DNA of 64,000 nucleotides from Phycisphaerales bacterium (GCA_020849105.1 JADLGW010000021.1:22568-86567); one strand, 5' to 3'; shown: positions 19,680 through 28,149, counted from the first letter of the stretch. Numbers and translations: made by a program. The notes: generated from the letters alone by a model not told the origin.

Positions 19680-19955
19680 GGGTGGAGGGTACCGGGTGTG
19701 AACATCGGGCGGCACCCGTTTTCCGCCGGCGGAATCTCGCCCGCCGCCGCGATCGAAGGCGTGTGAGCCGTCGCACCGCACCACCCAAAAAACGACCCCG
19801 CCGACCCGTTGCCGGGCCTGCGGGATCGCGGAGGAGAGAAGAAGACTTGGTGGGGAAGGGCCGGGTGTCTCGGGAGAGGTCCGGCCGCCTCCTCAAGGGT
19901 CATACGATGGCCTGTTCGGCCGGTTCGCACTTTTCGGACCCTCCGGGAGCCCCCC

Positions 19956-20591
19956 ATGTCCGCCGCCATCCCCGCCATGGACCCCTACGACACCCTGTAC
20001 GCCGCGGACCCCTGCCTGGCGGAAATCCGGGGTCTGGACGACGGGCGGCTGGTCCAGCGGTTCGGACGCGGGGTGGAATCCTTCGACCGCCGCATCTTTG
20101 AACTCTCCGATGCCCAACTGGATCAGGGATTTGACCCCGCGAGTGGGGGGGCGGGCGCCGGGCGGTGGCCCGTGCGCGTTCTCCTGGGGCACCTGGCCGA
20201 TGCGGAGGTCCTGTACGTCCACCGCATGCGGCGGACGATCAGCGAGGATCGTCCGCTGCTCTCGGCCTGGGACGAGAACGCGGCCGTCGAGAGTGGCATG
20301 TACCACGGCGGACGGCACCCGATCGGGGCGTTTGTGGCCGCCGTCCACACGCTGCGGCGGTGGACCACCGAGTGGCTGGCGACGCTGGAGCCCTCGCAGT
20401 GGGGGCGGGTCGCCCTGCACCCGGAGCGGGGCGAGATGTCCGTGCGGAAACTCGCCCAGTACGACACCTGGCATCTGGAGCACCACGGGCGGTACCTGAA
20501 CCGGAAGGTCGAACTGCTGCTTGGCCCCGCCCCGCGCGGCGAGAAGCCTTCCGGCGGCTGCGGGCCCAACTGCGGCTGCGGGAAGCGGTGA
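19956..20591 (+). CDS. DinB-like four-helix metal-binding protein with Cys-rich tail, 211 aa
   Basis: DinB/YfiT-type proteins are metal-dependent four-helix bundles, often thiol transferases. Here VRVLLGHLADAEVLYVHRM supplies the first His and YDTWHLEHHGRYLN the later His pair, the usual three-His site. The protein ends GGCGPNCGCGKR, a short Cys cluster that could bind metal and is not part of the DinB core. ATG 19956 is the first good start after a GC-rich leader. The gene diverges from the thioesterase gene across 276 bases in which I see no other gene. Confidence 0.75.
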   Translation: MSAAIPAMDPYDTLYAADPCLAEIRGLDDGRLVQRFGRGVESFDRRIFELSDAQLDQGFDPASGGAGAGRWPVRVLLGHLADAEVLYVHRMRRTISEDRPLLSAWDENAAVESGMYHGGRHPIGAFVAAVHTLRRWTTEWLATLEPSQWGRVALHPERGEMSVRKLAQYDTWHLEHHGRYLNRKVELLLGPAPRGEKPSGGCGPNCGCGKR

Positions 20592-20690
20592 CTGGGCTAT
20601 CAGAGCCCGGAGCGCGATCGGCGGATCGTTGAGCCAGGTGGACCCCGCGCTCGCTTGTGGCGCTGAAGCGGTGGCACCCATTACTCGAAC

Positions 20691-21554
20691 ATGCCACAAT
20701 ACGGCGTGGAGCCGACGCCCCCGCCACCACCTATCCCGCTCGCCCACGAGCCCTACGCCGTGGGTCCGTCCAAGGGCGCACCCTCCCTGCCGCGGCCGGC
20801 GCTGCCGGGGACGGTCATCGTCCGGGAGACGGCCGACGAGGTGATCGACGCGGCCGCGATCGACATCCTGTTCCAGGCCGCCGCCTGCGTGCGGACGTTC
20901 GGCGACTTCCACCTGGCGCTGTCGGGCGGGAGCACGCCCGAGCCGCTGTACCGGCGTCTCATGTACGACCCGGCCCTGCGGGGCCTGCCGTGGGAGAAGA
21001 CGCACCTGTGGATCGTGGACGAGCGGCGCGTGCCGTTCGATGACGAGCGCAGCAACTTCGGGATGATCCGGGACACGATCGTGCTGCACGCGGGCATCCC
21101 CGCGTCGCAGGTCCACCCGATGGAGGCGCTGGAACCCGACGCCGACGCGCGCTACGAGCGGACGCTGCGCGAGACCCTGGAGTGGCGCGAGAAGGGGCAC
21201 GACCGCCTGGACTGCGTGCTGCTGGGGATCGGGGAGGACGGGCACACCGCGAGCCTGTTCCCGCGCTCGCCGGCGCTGGTGTCGGCCCCGGAGGACCGCC
21301 TGGTGCTGCTGAACGACGGGCCGCATGTGACGCCGCCGCCGCGGGTGACGATGACGCTGCGGCTGATCAACGCGTCGCGGTTCGTGGGGGTGCTGGCCCT
21401 GGGCGGAAAGAAGCGCCGGGCCCTGACGCGCGTCGTCGAGGCCCGCGAGCCCGTTTTCGACCTGCCGATCCTGGGCGTGCGCCCGCTGGCGGGCGAACTG
21501 CGGTGGTACCTGGATGCGGCCGCCTCTCCGCCCACCTCGGCGGCGGCGCGGTAA
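20691..21554 (+). CDS. pgl: 6-phosphogluconolactonase, 287 aa
   Basis: Second step of the oxidative pentose phosphate pathway. Motifs of the NagB/Pgl family: HLALSGGSTPEPLYRRL (phosphate loop), LWIVDERRVPFDDERSNFGM, and LLGIGEDGHTASLFP, the Pgl-specific active-site segment with catalytic His. The first 40 residues are Pro-rich and may be disordered, or the true start may be downstream; no closer start with a better ribosome site is clear. No zwf or gnd lies nearby. Confidence 0.9.
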   Translation: MPQYGVEPTPPPPPIPLAHEPYAVGPSKGAPSLPRPALPGTVIVRETADEVIDAAAIDILFQAAACVRTFGDFHLALSGGSTPEPLYRRLMYDPALRGLPWEKTHLWIVDERRVPFDDERSNFGMIRDTIVLHAGIPASQVHPMEALEPDADARYERTLRETLEWREKGHDRLDCVLLGIGEDGHTASLFPRSPALVSAPEDRLVLLNDGPHVTPPPRVTMTLRLINASRFVGVLALGGKKRRALTRVVEAREPVFDLPILGVRPLAGELRWYLDAAASPPTSAAAR

Positions 21555-21594
21555 TGCCGTCTACGTCTCGCTGGGTACCGAGTGCGCGAGGGAC

Positions 21595-21802
21595 AAGCCG
21601 CTTCGGCGACCCAATCGTTGCCACGGGTGAAACCCGTGGTGAGCGGCCTGTTCCACTGGTGGTTGCTTGTCGACCGGAGCCGCTTCGGCGGCAGGACCGT
21701 TTGTGTCGCCGAAGCGGCTCGGTCATAGAACACGGGAAACGAAGTCCTGCCCGGCTTCCACGGGCTCACGCCCGTGGCAAGGATTGTCACGCCGAAGCGG
21801 CT
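21595..21802. repeat. Cluster of REP-like palindromes
   Basis: Between pgl and the pseudouridine synthase gene lie four copies of the core AGCCGCTTCGGCG or its complement (about 21595, 21678, 21707 and 21790). Two of them, 21677-21690 and 21707-21720, form a perfect 14-bp inverted repeat. Two hairpins of a second type also occur: CCACGGGTGAAACCCGTGG (21621-21639) and arms CCACGGGC/GCCCGTGG around TCAC (21758-21777). Alternating orientation is typical of bacterial interspersed mosaic elements. No transposase is present. Confidence 0.8.
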
Positions 21803-21818
21803 GCCAGACTGAGCGGTC

Positions 21819-22607
21819 GTGGCCGTGTCGAAGGGCCACATGCTCAGCGTTGAACCCAACCCGCGCGTGCGCTTCAAGGTCCTGCACGAGGATGCGCACC
21901 TGCTCGTCGTGCTCAAGCCGGCGGGCCTGGCGACGCAGCCGGGAAAGGGGCACGCGGCCGACACGCTGCTCAACGGGCTGTTCGCCGTTCACGGCGCCGC
22001 CCTGCAGCAACTCGGCAAGGCCCGCGATTTCGGGCTGCTGCACCGCCTGGACCGGATGACCAGCGGCGTGCTTGTCGTGGCGCTCTCGAAGGATGCCTAC
22101 GACGGGCTGCGCTCGGCGTTCGAGACGCGCCGCGTCCGCAAGTTCTACTGGGCCGTCACGGCGAAAGCGCCGAACAGGCCGAGCGGCACGATCAACAGGC
22201 CGATCCTGGAGGAGGAGGGCGAGCGGAAGACGGCCCGGGTCTCGCCCCGGGGCAAGCCGGCGCTCACGGCGTACCGGGTGCTCGCGGCCGGCCCGCTCGG
22301 CGCGATCATCGAGTGCCGGCCCGTCACCGGGCGCCTGCACCAGGTCCGCCTGCACCTGTCCTCGATCGGGTGCCCGATCCTGGGCGACGACGAGTACGCC
22401 CCGCCGGCGTTGCGCCGCGCTGCGCCGCGCCTCGCCCTGCACGCGCACCGCATCGCGTTCGGCCATCCCGTCACCGGCGACAAGATCGACGCCCGCACGC
22501 CCTGGCCGAAGGACCTGGCGGGGGTGCTGAAACGCCTTCGGCTTCAGTTACCGATCAAGGAAGAAGCACGCGGAGGGGGCGGAGAGGGCGCAGGGGAGGA
22601 GTCTTGA
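21819..22607 (+). CDS. RluA/RluD-family pseudouridine synthase, 262 aa
   Basis: Converts uridine to pseudouridine in rRNA or tRNA. The core shows the RluA signature GLLHRLDRMTSGVLV with catalytic Asp, preceded by LLVVLKPAGLATQPG and followed by PVTGRLHQVRLHLSSIGCPILGDDEY. No S4 domain is present, so it is of the short RluA/RluC-lacking-S4 type; the target base cannot be read from sequence. GTG 21819 is used; an ATG eight codons in (21840) is an alternative. The last ~17 residues (EARGGGGEGAGEES) come from the start of a purine-rich repeat element. Confidence 0.85.
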   Translation: MAVSKGHMLSVEPNPRVRFKVLHEDAHLLVVLKPAGLATQPGKGHAADTLLNGLFAVHGAALQQLGKARDFGLLHRLDRMTSGVLVVALSKDAYDGLRSAFETRRVRKFYWAVTAKAPNRPSGTINRPILEEEGERKTARVSPRGKPALTAYRVLAAGPLGAIIECRPVTGRLHQVRLHLSSIGCPILGDDEYAPPALRRAAPRLALHAHRIAFGHPVTGDKIDARTPWPKDLAGVLKRLRLQLPIKEEARGGGGEGAGEES

Positions 22608-22810
22608 ACGCGAAGAACGCGAAGAAAGGGGGAGAAGAAGATTGAAACACAGAGGGCCACAAAGAGCCACGGAGAGAATCCGTACAACCTCTTCTCGTGC
22701 TTCGCCGCGGCCCTCCGTGTAGAACTCTCCGCTTCTTCGCGGCCTTCGAGACCTTCGCGTCTCACTCCTTCTCCGCGTGCTCCGCGTCCTGCGCTGCGAC
22801 CTCTGCGTAC
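22559..22810. repeat. Purine-rich/pyrimidine-rich repeat element between convergent genes
   Basis: The left half is GAA/GGAG-rich (for example AACGCGAAGAACGCGAAG and CACAGAGGGCCACAAAGAG). The right half is its pyrimidine-rich counterpart (CTCCGCTTCTTCGCGG, CTTCTCCGCGTGCTCCGCGT), so the halves could pair. Strings of this type recur in many planctomycete and related genomes. It begins inside the C-terminal codons of the pseudouridine synthase and stops just before the stop codon of the convergent yjbQ gene at 22816. No gene is seen inside. Confidence 0.6.
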
Positions 22811-22815
22811 TTCCT

Positions 22816-23217
22816 TCACCCGATGTGTACGACAACCTCCCGCTCGTGCGGGCCGCGGCGGTGCTCCCAAAGGAACACGCCCTGCCACCGCCCCAGCGCC
22901 AGCGAACCGCCCACGATGGGGATGGACAGCGAGGTCTGCGTGAGCGCGGCCTTGACGTGCGCCGGCATGTCGTCGGGCCCTTCGTCGTGGTGTGTGTAGA
23001 GCGGGTCGTTCTCGGGCACGAGCCGGTCCAGCCAGGCCTCCAGGTCGCGCCGGGCCGACGGGTCTGCGTTCTCCTGGATCAGCAGCGATGCGCTGGTGTG
23101 CCGGATGAAGAGCGTGCAGAGCCCCTCGGCCGCGCCGCTCTCCCGGACGATGTCGCCGAGCCCGCGGAGCGGGTGCAGCCCCCGCCCGGTCGTCTTGATG
23201 GTGAGCCGCCGGATCAC
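22816..23217 (-). CDS. YjbQ-family (UPF0047) protein, 133 aa
   Basis: Members have been linked to thiamine-phosphate synthase-like activity, but the physiological role is unsettled. The signature LCTLFIRHTSASLLIQENADP is clear, with TQTSLSIPIVGGSLALGRWQGVFLWEH near the end; both are typical. GTG 23217 overlaps the stop of the upstream carboxypeptidase gene (GTGA), implying coupled translation. Length is normal for the family. Confidence 0.88.
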   Translation of the reverse strand: MIRRLTIKTTGRGLHPLRGLGDIVRESGAAEGLCTLFIRHTSASLLIQENADPSARRDLEAWLDRLVPENDPLYTHHDEGPDDMPAHVKAALTQTSLSIPIVGGSLALGRWQGVFLWEHRRGPHEREVVVHIG

Positions 23218-24758
23218 GGCGCGCCCGCGGGAGCGGCGGCCGGCGACGCGCCCTTGTAGAACTCTGCCGCGTCGTGCTTCAGTTTCGCCAGGTCCGCGTC
23301 GCGGATGTACATCATGTGCCCGCACTCGTAGTACGCCCTTGTCACATGCCGCCGCAGGGATGCGTCCAGGCCCAGGTGATCGACGGTGTACTCCGCGGCG
23401 TAGAACGGCGTGGCCAGGTCGTAGTACCCGCACGCGACCATCACCCGCAGGTCGCGGTTCTTGGTCATTGCCGAGCGCAGCGTATCCGCCACGTCCGCGT
23501 AGCGGTTGCGGGCCGAGCCGTAGTTCCACGGCTGCACTCGCCCCGTCAGGATCTCGTAGGACAGGTCGTTCTCGTAGTTCAGTTCGCCGCGCATGTAGCG
23601 GTTGATCGCCGCGGTGTACGGGCCCTGGATCGCGGCGTAACTCGGGTCGTAGTCCGTGCGCGAGCCCACCCCGGACTCGTCGATGCCCGTGTACCGCGAG
23701 TCCAGCCGACCGACGGTGCGTCCCGCGTCCCGCAGCAGTTCCTTGCAGAAGAAGGAGATGTCGATGCGGAGGTTGGCCCGAAGGCAGGCGTCCTTCGAGA
23801 GCCCGGTGAAGGAGGCCAGCCTCGCCGCGATCCGGTCGCGGTCCTCGGCGGAGAGTGCATCGCCCTGCGCCAGCGCCCGCAGGTAGTCGCCCCCCGCCCA
23901 CTGGCGTGCCGCCGTCAGCGAGACCGCCAGGTCCTTCTGCAGGTCCGGGGCCAGCCTGCGGTGGTACCACGCCGTCGCGGTGTACGTGGGCAGGAACAGC
24001 CAGTAGGGCGTGTCGTTGCCCTCGTCGAAGTTGATGGTCCCGAAGTTGAGCACGCTGGAGATGAGCACGATCCCCGAGAGGTACATCCCGTGCGTGTCCT
24101 GGAGGTACCCGGAGAGCCCCGCGGCCCGCGTGGTGCCGTAACTCTCGCCCGCCAGGAACTTGGGCGAGCCCCAGCGCTGCTCCCGTGTCGTGTAGAGCCG
24201 GATGAAGTCGCCCACCCACCGGATGTCCTCGTCCAGCCCGTGGAACTGGTTGCCGCTCTCACCCTCGGTCGGGCGCGAGTAGCCCGTCGTCACCGGGTCG
24301 ATGAAGACCAGGTCGGTCATGTCCAGCCACGAGTACCCGTTGTCCACGATGCGATAGGGCGGCGTCGGGATCGACGGCTCGTCGGGGCGGTCCTGCCCGT
24401 CGTTCATCGGGACGCGGCGGGGGCCCAGCGCCCCCATGTGCAGCCAGACGGACGACGATCCCGGGCCGCCGTTGAACGCGAACGTGATCGGGCGCGACGG
24501 GTCGGTCGCGCCGTCCTTCTTCCGGGTGTAGGCGACGTAGAACACGTTCGCCTTCACCTTGTCCTCGGAGTCCGGCAGCCGCAGGTACCCCGCGGTGGCG
24601 GAGTACTGGACCTTCTCGCCGCCGATCGTCACCTCGTGGGACGTGGTCACCTGCTCATCGCGCTTGTCGCGTTTCGTGCCGTCGTCCTTCTTCTTGTCCT
24701 GGGCGGGGGCGAGCGGGCAGAGGGCCAGGAGCAGCACGGCAATCAGGAGGTGGCGCAT
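23214..24758 (-). CDS. Secreted S10 family serine carboxypeptidase-like protein, 514 aa
   Basis: Removes C-terminal residues from peptides. A signal peptide (MRHLLIAVLLLALCPLAPAQ) is followed by a Lys/Asp-rich stretch and the alpha/beta-hydrolase domain. FAFNGGPGSSSVWLHMGALG is the S10 oxyanion region, GESYGTT holds nucleophile Ser206, and YYDLATPF and YECGHMMY near the end supply the Asp and His. ATG 24758 is preferred because it gives the signal peptide directly. Bacterial S10 homologues of this type are poorly studied. It is coupled to yjbQ. Confidence 0.88.
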   Translation of the reverse strand: MRHLLIAVLLLALCPLAPAQDKKKDDGTKRDKRDEQVTTSHEVTIGGEKVQYSATAGYLRLPDSEDKVKANVFYVAYTRKKDGATDPSRPITFAFNGGPGSSSVWLHMGALGPRRVPMNDGQDRPDEPSIPTPPYRIVDNGYSWLDMTDLVFIDPVTTGYSRPTEGESGNQFHGLDEDIRWVGDFIRLYTTREQRWGSPKFLAGESYGTTRAAGLSGYLQDTHGMYLSGIVLISSVLNFGTINFDEGNDTPYWLFLPTYTATAWYHRRLAPDLQKDLAVSLTAARQWAGGDYLRALAQGDALSAEDRDRIAARLASFTGLSKDACLRANLRIDISFFCKELLRDAGRTVGRLDSRYTGIDESGVGSRTDYDPSYAAIQGPYTAAINRYMRGELNYENDLSYEILTGRVQPWNYGSARNRYADVADTLRSAMTKNRDLRVMVACGYYDLATPFYAAEYTVDHLGLDASLRRHVTRAYYECGHMMYIRDADLAKLKHDAAEFYKGASPAAAPAGAP

Positions 24759-24822
24759 CGCCGCAGAATAGCACAACGACCGCACACCCCGCGCCCCCCG
24801 GGGATCCCGCATGATTGTGGCG

Positions 24823-25692
24823 TTACACCCACTTCAGCGCATAGAAGATGGCGGTGAACGCCATGTCCGCGATGATGATGGAGACCACGCACTGCACGAC
24901 GGTCCCGGTGGTCGCCCGGCCGACGCCCTGCGCGCCCCCCGTGACCTTGAGCCCGTTGGTGCAGGCGATGGCCCCGATGAGCAGCCCGAAGACCGTCGCC
25001 TTCCCGACACCGGTGTAGAAGTCCACGGGCTTCACCTGGTCCAGCAGGTTGTCGATGTACCGGCCCGCGGGGATCCCCAGGGCCAGCGCCCCCCCGGCCA
25101 GCGAGGCGAAGATCGAGACGAAGTCCGCGATCACGGCGATCGCGGTCATGCTGACGATGGCCGCGACGACCCGGGGCACCACCAGGAACCGGATGGGGTT
25201 GAGGCCGTGGGCCTCCAGGGCCTCGATCTCCTCGCCCACGACCATCGTCCCGATCTCCGCGGCGATCGCGGCGCCGGCGAACCCGGTCAGCACGATCGCC
25301 GAGATCAGCGGGCCCAGTTCGCGCAGCACCGCGACGCCCACGATGTTGGCCACCAGGTCCCGCTGGTTGTACGTGTCCAGCGGCGGGGCCATCTGGAGCG
25401 TCAGGATCAGCCCCACGCACGCCGAGACGAGCGACACGATGAACAGCGAGCGCACCCCGATCCGGATGGTCTGGGAGACGATCGCCCCGTACCCGATCCG
25501 CACCCGACGATCGCGGAACGAGCGCAGCACGATATGGTGGGCCCGCACCACCAGGTACAGCACCGTACCGATGTGGTCGAGCACCGCCAGCGTGCGCTGG
25601 CCCACGAACTCCACGCCGCGCAGGATTCCGATCCGCGCGCGCCCGGCCCAGGGAACGCCTCGGCTGCGCGTGGGGGTGGGGGTGTCCGGCAT
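24823..25692 (-). CDS. mlaE: MlaE/YrbE-type ABC lipid-transport permease, 289 aa
   Basis: Inner-membrane subunit of the Mla-type phospholipid transporter. Motifs include GVRSLFIVSLVSACVGLILT, LRELGPLISAIVLTGFAGAA, EIGTMVVGEEIEAL and PRVVAAIVSMTAIAVIADF, the conserved MlaE helices and coupling loop. Neither the ATPase (MlaF) nor the MCE-domain protein (MlaD) is next to it. It lies one base after a STAS-domain gene, and MlaB in the Mla complex is itself a STAS protein, so a joint role is plausible. Confidence 0.92.
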   Translation of the reverse strand: MPDTPTPTRSRGVPWAGRARIGILRGVEFVGQRTLAVLDHIGTVLYLVVRAHHIVLRSFRDRRVRIGYGAIVSQTIRIGVRSLFIVSLVSACVGLILTLQMAPPLDTYNQRDLVANIVGVAVLRELGPLISAIVLTGFAGAAIAAEIGTMVVGEEIEALEAHGLNPIRFLVVPRVVAAIVSMTAIAVIADFVSIFASLAGGALALGIPAGRYIDNLLDQVKPVDFYTGVGKATVFGLLIGAIACTNGLKVTGGAQGVGRATTGTVVQCVVSIIIADMAFTAIFYALKWV

Positions 25693-25693
25693 C

Positions 25694-26035
25694 TCAGGAC
25701 CGCAGGGCGGCTTCGCGGTTGGCGGTAATCGTGAAGATCGTGTCCAGCCGCGCGATCTCGAAGATCGACTTGACGCGGTCCATCAGGCCGCACAGCACCA
25801 TCTTTGACCCGTTGCGCCGGGCCACCTGGAACGCCTCCACGAGCGTGGCGACCCCCGAACTGTCCATGTACTCGACTTCGGACAGGTCGATGACGACCCG
25901 CTTGGGGCGCGACGCCTGGGCCTCCCGCAGCACGCTCCGCAGCCTGGGCGAGCGGGACAGGTCCACCTCCCCGACCGGGGCAACCACCACCGTGTCCCCT
26001 TCACGCGTCACGTCGACGCGCATCTCCTCGCTCAT
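25694..26035 (-). CDS. STAS-domain anti-sigma factor antagonist (SpoIIAA/RsbV-like), 113 aa
   Basis: Partner-switch proteins of this family are phosphorylated by an RsbW-type kinase and release its other partner. The segment VVIDLSEVEYMDSSGVATLVEA contains the DSSG motif with the phosphorylatable Ser. Its ATG overlaps the stop of the kinase-like gene upstream (ATGA). The mlaE gene starts after its stop at 25694. Two readings are possible: SpoIIAA/RsbV-like antagonist of an anti-sigma factor, or MlaB-like subunit of the lipid transporter. The DSSG motif favours phospho-control. Confidence 0.85.
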   Translation of the reverse strand: MSEEMRVDVTREGDTVVVAPVGEVDLSRSPRLRSVLREAQASRPKRVVIDLSEVEYMDSSGVATLVEAFQVARRNGSKMVLCGLMDRVKSIFEIARLDTIFTITANREAALRS

Positions 26036-26514
26036 GCCCCACCCCCCTTGCCCGCGGGCACGGCGGCCCGGTGTTTGATCAATGTCAGTCTCATGCCCAC
26101 CTTGTCCCGCTTCTCGTAGCGGACCTCATCCATCACTTCCTTGATGATGTGCACGCCCAGCCCGCCGGGCCGGATGTCGTCCAGGTTGCGGCCCTTGATC
26201 GCGCCGGGGTCGATCTGCTTCGCCTCGTCCTCGATCACGACCGTGATCCCGGCCGATCCGTTGCCGTCGGCGCTGGGCCACAGGCTCACCCAGATCGGCC
26301 CGTCCCGCCGCTTGTCGTACCCGTGGCGGATGATGTTGCAGAGCGCCTCATCCACCGCCAGCGCGATGTGCCCGCACGCCTCCTCGCCGAACCCCAGGCG
26401 CTTCGCGACCCCGGCCACAAGTTCCCGCGTCCCGCTCAGGTAGTTCGGGTCGCTGACCAGCCGGAGGTGCAGGTCGGGCGCGGACGTGTACGGGCTTGGA
26501 CTCGGCCTGTTCAT
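26032..26514 (-). CDS. RsbW/SpoIIAB-like serine kinase / anti-sigma factor, 160 aa
   Basis: A GHKL-fold ATPase. The N box VDEALCNIIRHGY carries the Glu and Asn that bind Mg-ATP, and GGLGVHIIKEVMDEVRY matches the G-x-G lid region. These define RsbW-type kinases that bind a sigma factor or another effector and phosphorylate a STAS antagonist. The antagonist gene overlaps its stop codon. No sigma-B-like gene is adjacent; the ECF sigma at 48.3 kb is not the usual partner. Confidence 0.85.
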   Translation of the reverse strand: MNRPSPSPYTSAPDLHLRLVSDPNYLSGTRELVAGVAKRLGFGEEACGHIALAVDEALCNIIRHGYDKRRDGPIWVSLWPSADGNGSAGITVVIEDEAKQIDPGAIKGRNLDDIRPGGLGVHIIKEVMDEVRYEKRDKVGMRLTLIKHRAAVPAGKGGGA

Positions 26515-26518
26515 GGCA

Positions 26519-26887
26519 TCAGCCGCCTTCGAGGTCCGGGCCGCCGCCGGCCGCGGACACCCCCCCAGTATCGGCCCCCGGGTGCCCCTGACGATACCAC
26601 TGCGCCCAGGCTTCCACCGCCGGCTCCCGGTCCCACTCAGGGGCGGCGAACTTGTAGCCCATGGTCTGCCCCGTCAGGCGTTCCAGCGTCAGAATAGACA
26701 GCATCCGCACGGCCGGGTCGTCGCTGTCCAGGCACTCGATCAGGTTCTTGATGTGTGAACGATCGCCCGTGGCCGCGGTGTCGGTGATGGCGTCGAGCCT
26801 TGCCCCGGGGTTCGGAGAGCCGAACCCGCCGGGCGGCATCGCGCACCCGCACAGCACCAGGATGGACAGGGTCCAGAGTCGCGCCAC
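26519..26887 (-). CDS. Small lipoprotein with HEAT-like helices, 122 aa
   Basis: The N-terminus MARLWTLSILVLCGCAM ends in an LCGC lipobox, so Cys15 is the probable lipid-modified residue. The body contains GDRSHIKNLIECLDSDDPAVRMLSILTLERLTG, the pattern of a HEAT-like repeat (a helix, D-D-P-A-V-R, a second helix). The C-terminus is Gly-rich. It is 4 bases upstream of the RsbW-like gene on the same strand, so they may be co-transcribed. Function unknown. Confidence 0.7.
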   Translation of the reverse strand: MARLWTLSILVLCGCAMPPGGFGSPNPGARLDAITDTAATGDRSHIKNLIECLDSDDPAVRMLSILTLERLTGQTMGYKFAAPEWDREPAVEAWAQWYRQGHPGADTGGVSAAGGGPDLEGG

Positions 26888-27096
26888 GATGACAACTGTA
26901 TCGGGCGTCCGTTCCGGGCGGATTGGCGGCCGGGCGGGCGACGGGCCGAAAACCGTACGGGTGCCGCAACCGGACGCCGCCCGTGCAGGATGGGTCAGCG
27001 CGCCGAAAACCCCTTGATTTCAGGTGACTTGACAGGGTCAAAAAAGAAAAATCGTACACTGGCGGGCGGTTGCCTCCAGGGAAAGGAAGGCTCGTG

Positions 27097-28146
27097 ATGA
27101 AGGCCGCATGGAGTCCGCTCGTCGTTCTCGTGGCGGTGGTGCTGCCGGCGCTGGTGGCCGCTCCGGGTGCGCGGGGGCAGGCCCCGCCGAGTTACGACTT
27201 CCAGTTCGCCACCGTGGGCGCGGTCGGCAACGCGGCGTTCAACAACCCGAGTTACCCCTTTGCCACGGTGAGCAACGGCCGCGGCACGGTCAACTACGAG
27301 TTCCGCATGAGCAAGCTCGAGGTGACGACCGGGCAGTGGATGGAGTTCATCAACACGTTCTCGACCCAGAACGCGCCCGGGTTCCTGTTCCAGGAGGGGC
27401 CGTCGATCTGGGGGGCGCAGCGCGACCCGACCTACTTCGGCCCGGGCGTGCGCTTCAAACTGAAGAACGCCCCGAACGCGGCGATGCGCCCGGTGACGGG
27501 CATCTCGTGGCGCGACGCGGCCATGTTTTGCAACTGGCTGCACAACGGCAAGGGTTCGGCGCTCAGCGCATACCAGAACGGCGCGTACGACACCTCGACG
27601 TTCACGACCAACCCCAACGGCACGTTCAACGACCAGGTGGCGCACAGCCCGGGCGCGCGGTACTGGATCCCCACGTTCGACGAGGCACTCAAGTCGCAGC
27701 ACTACGACCCGGACCGCTACGGGCAGGGGCGGGGCGGGTGGTGGCTCTACCCGAACATGTCCGACGACCCGCCGATCGGCGGGCCCCCGGGGCAGGGGCA
27801 GACCAACGCGGGTTTCGGGCTGCCGTTCATGGCCGAGTGGGACATCCCGCTGGGATCCTACCCGGATGTCGTTTCGCCCTGGGGTCTCCTCGACGCCGCC
27901 GGCGCCAACTCGGAGTGGAACGAGTACATCTTCTTTGACGGCGGGGATCACGTCGAAAGGGGACTAAAGGGGTCGTTTGCGGATGGGGGTATCCCGCTCG
28001 ACCACGCCAATGCGCTGTCTTCTGAAAAACCTGACACACACGGAGTCAGAATGGGTCTTCGGATTGTTTCCGCTGTCCCCTCACCTGGCGCGGCGGCCGG
28101 CCTGTTGCTGGCGGTCCTGGCCGGGATTGTTCGAAGAAGGAGGTAG
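27097..28146 (+). CDS. Secreted FGE/SUMF1-like protein with PEP-CTERM-like tail, 349 aa
   Basis: Signal peptide (SPLVVLVAVVLPALVAAPGA) then a domain resembling the formylglycine-generating-enzyme-like fold: FRMSKLEVTTGQWMEFINTF, and PVTGISWRDAAMFCNWLHN. The Cys pair of true FGE enzymes is not evident, so a catalytic role is doubtful. The C-terminus VPSPGAAAGLLLAVLAGIVRRRR is a PEP-CTERM-like sorting signal. ATG 27097 is preferred: GGAAGG lies 9 bases upstream. The next secreted protein gene starts 3 bases after its stop. Confidence 0.75.
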   Translation: MKAAWSPLVVLVAVVLPALVAAPGARGQAPPSYDFQFATVGAVGNAAFNNPSYPFATVSNGRGTVNYEFRMSKLEVTTGQWMEFINTFSTQNAPGFLFQEGPSIWGAQRDPTYFGPGVRFKLKNAPNAAMRPVTGISWRDAAMFCNWLHNGKGSALSAYQNGAYDTSTFTTNPNGTFNDQVAHSPGARYWIPTFDEALKSQHYDPDRYGQGRGGWWLYPNMSDDPPIGGPPGQGQTNAGFGLPFMAEWDIPLGSYPDVVSPWGLLDAAGANSEWNEYIFFDGGDHVERGLKGSFADGGIPLDHANALSSEKPDTHGVRMGLRIVSAVPSPGAAAGLLLAVLAGIVRRRR

Positions 28147-28149
28147 CCC

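Noticed and set aside
27029..27060. TTGACA and TACACT before the FGE-like gene as a promoter
   Set aside because: Spacer of 20 bases is too long for a good sigma-70 promoter; kept only as a possibility.
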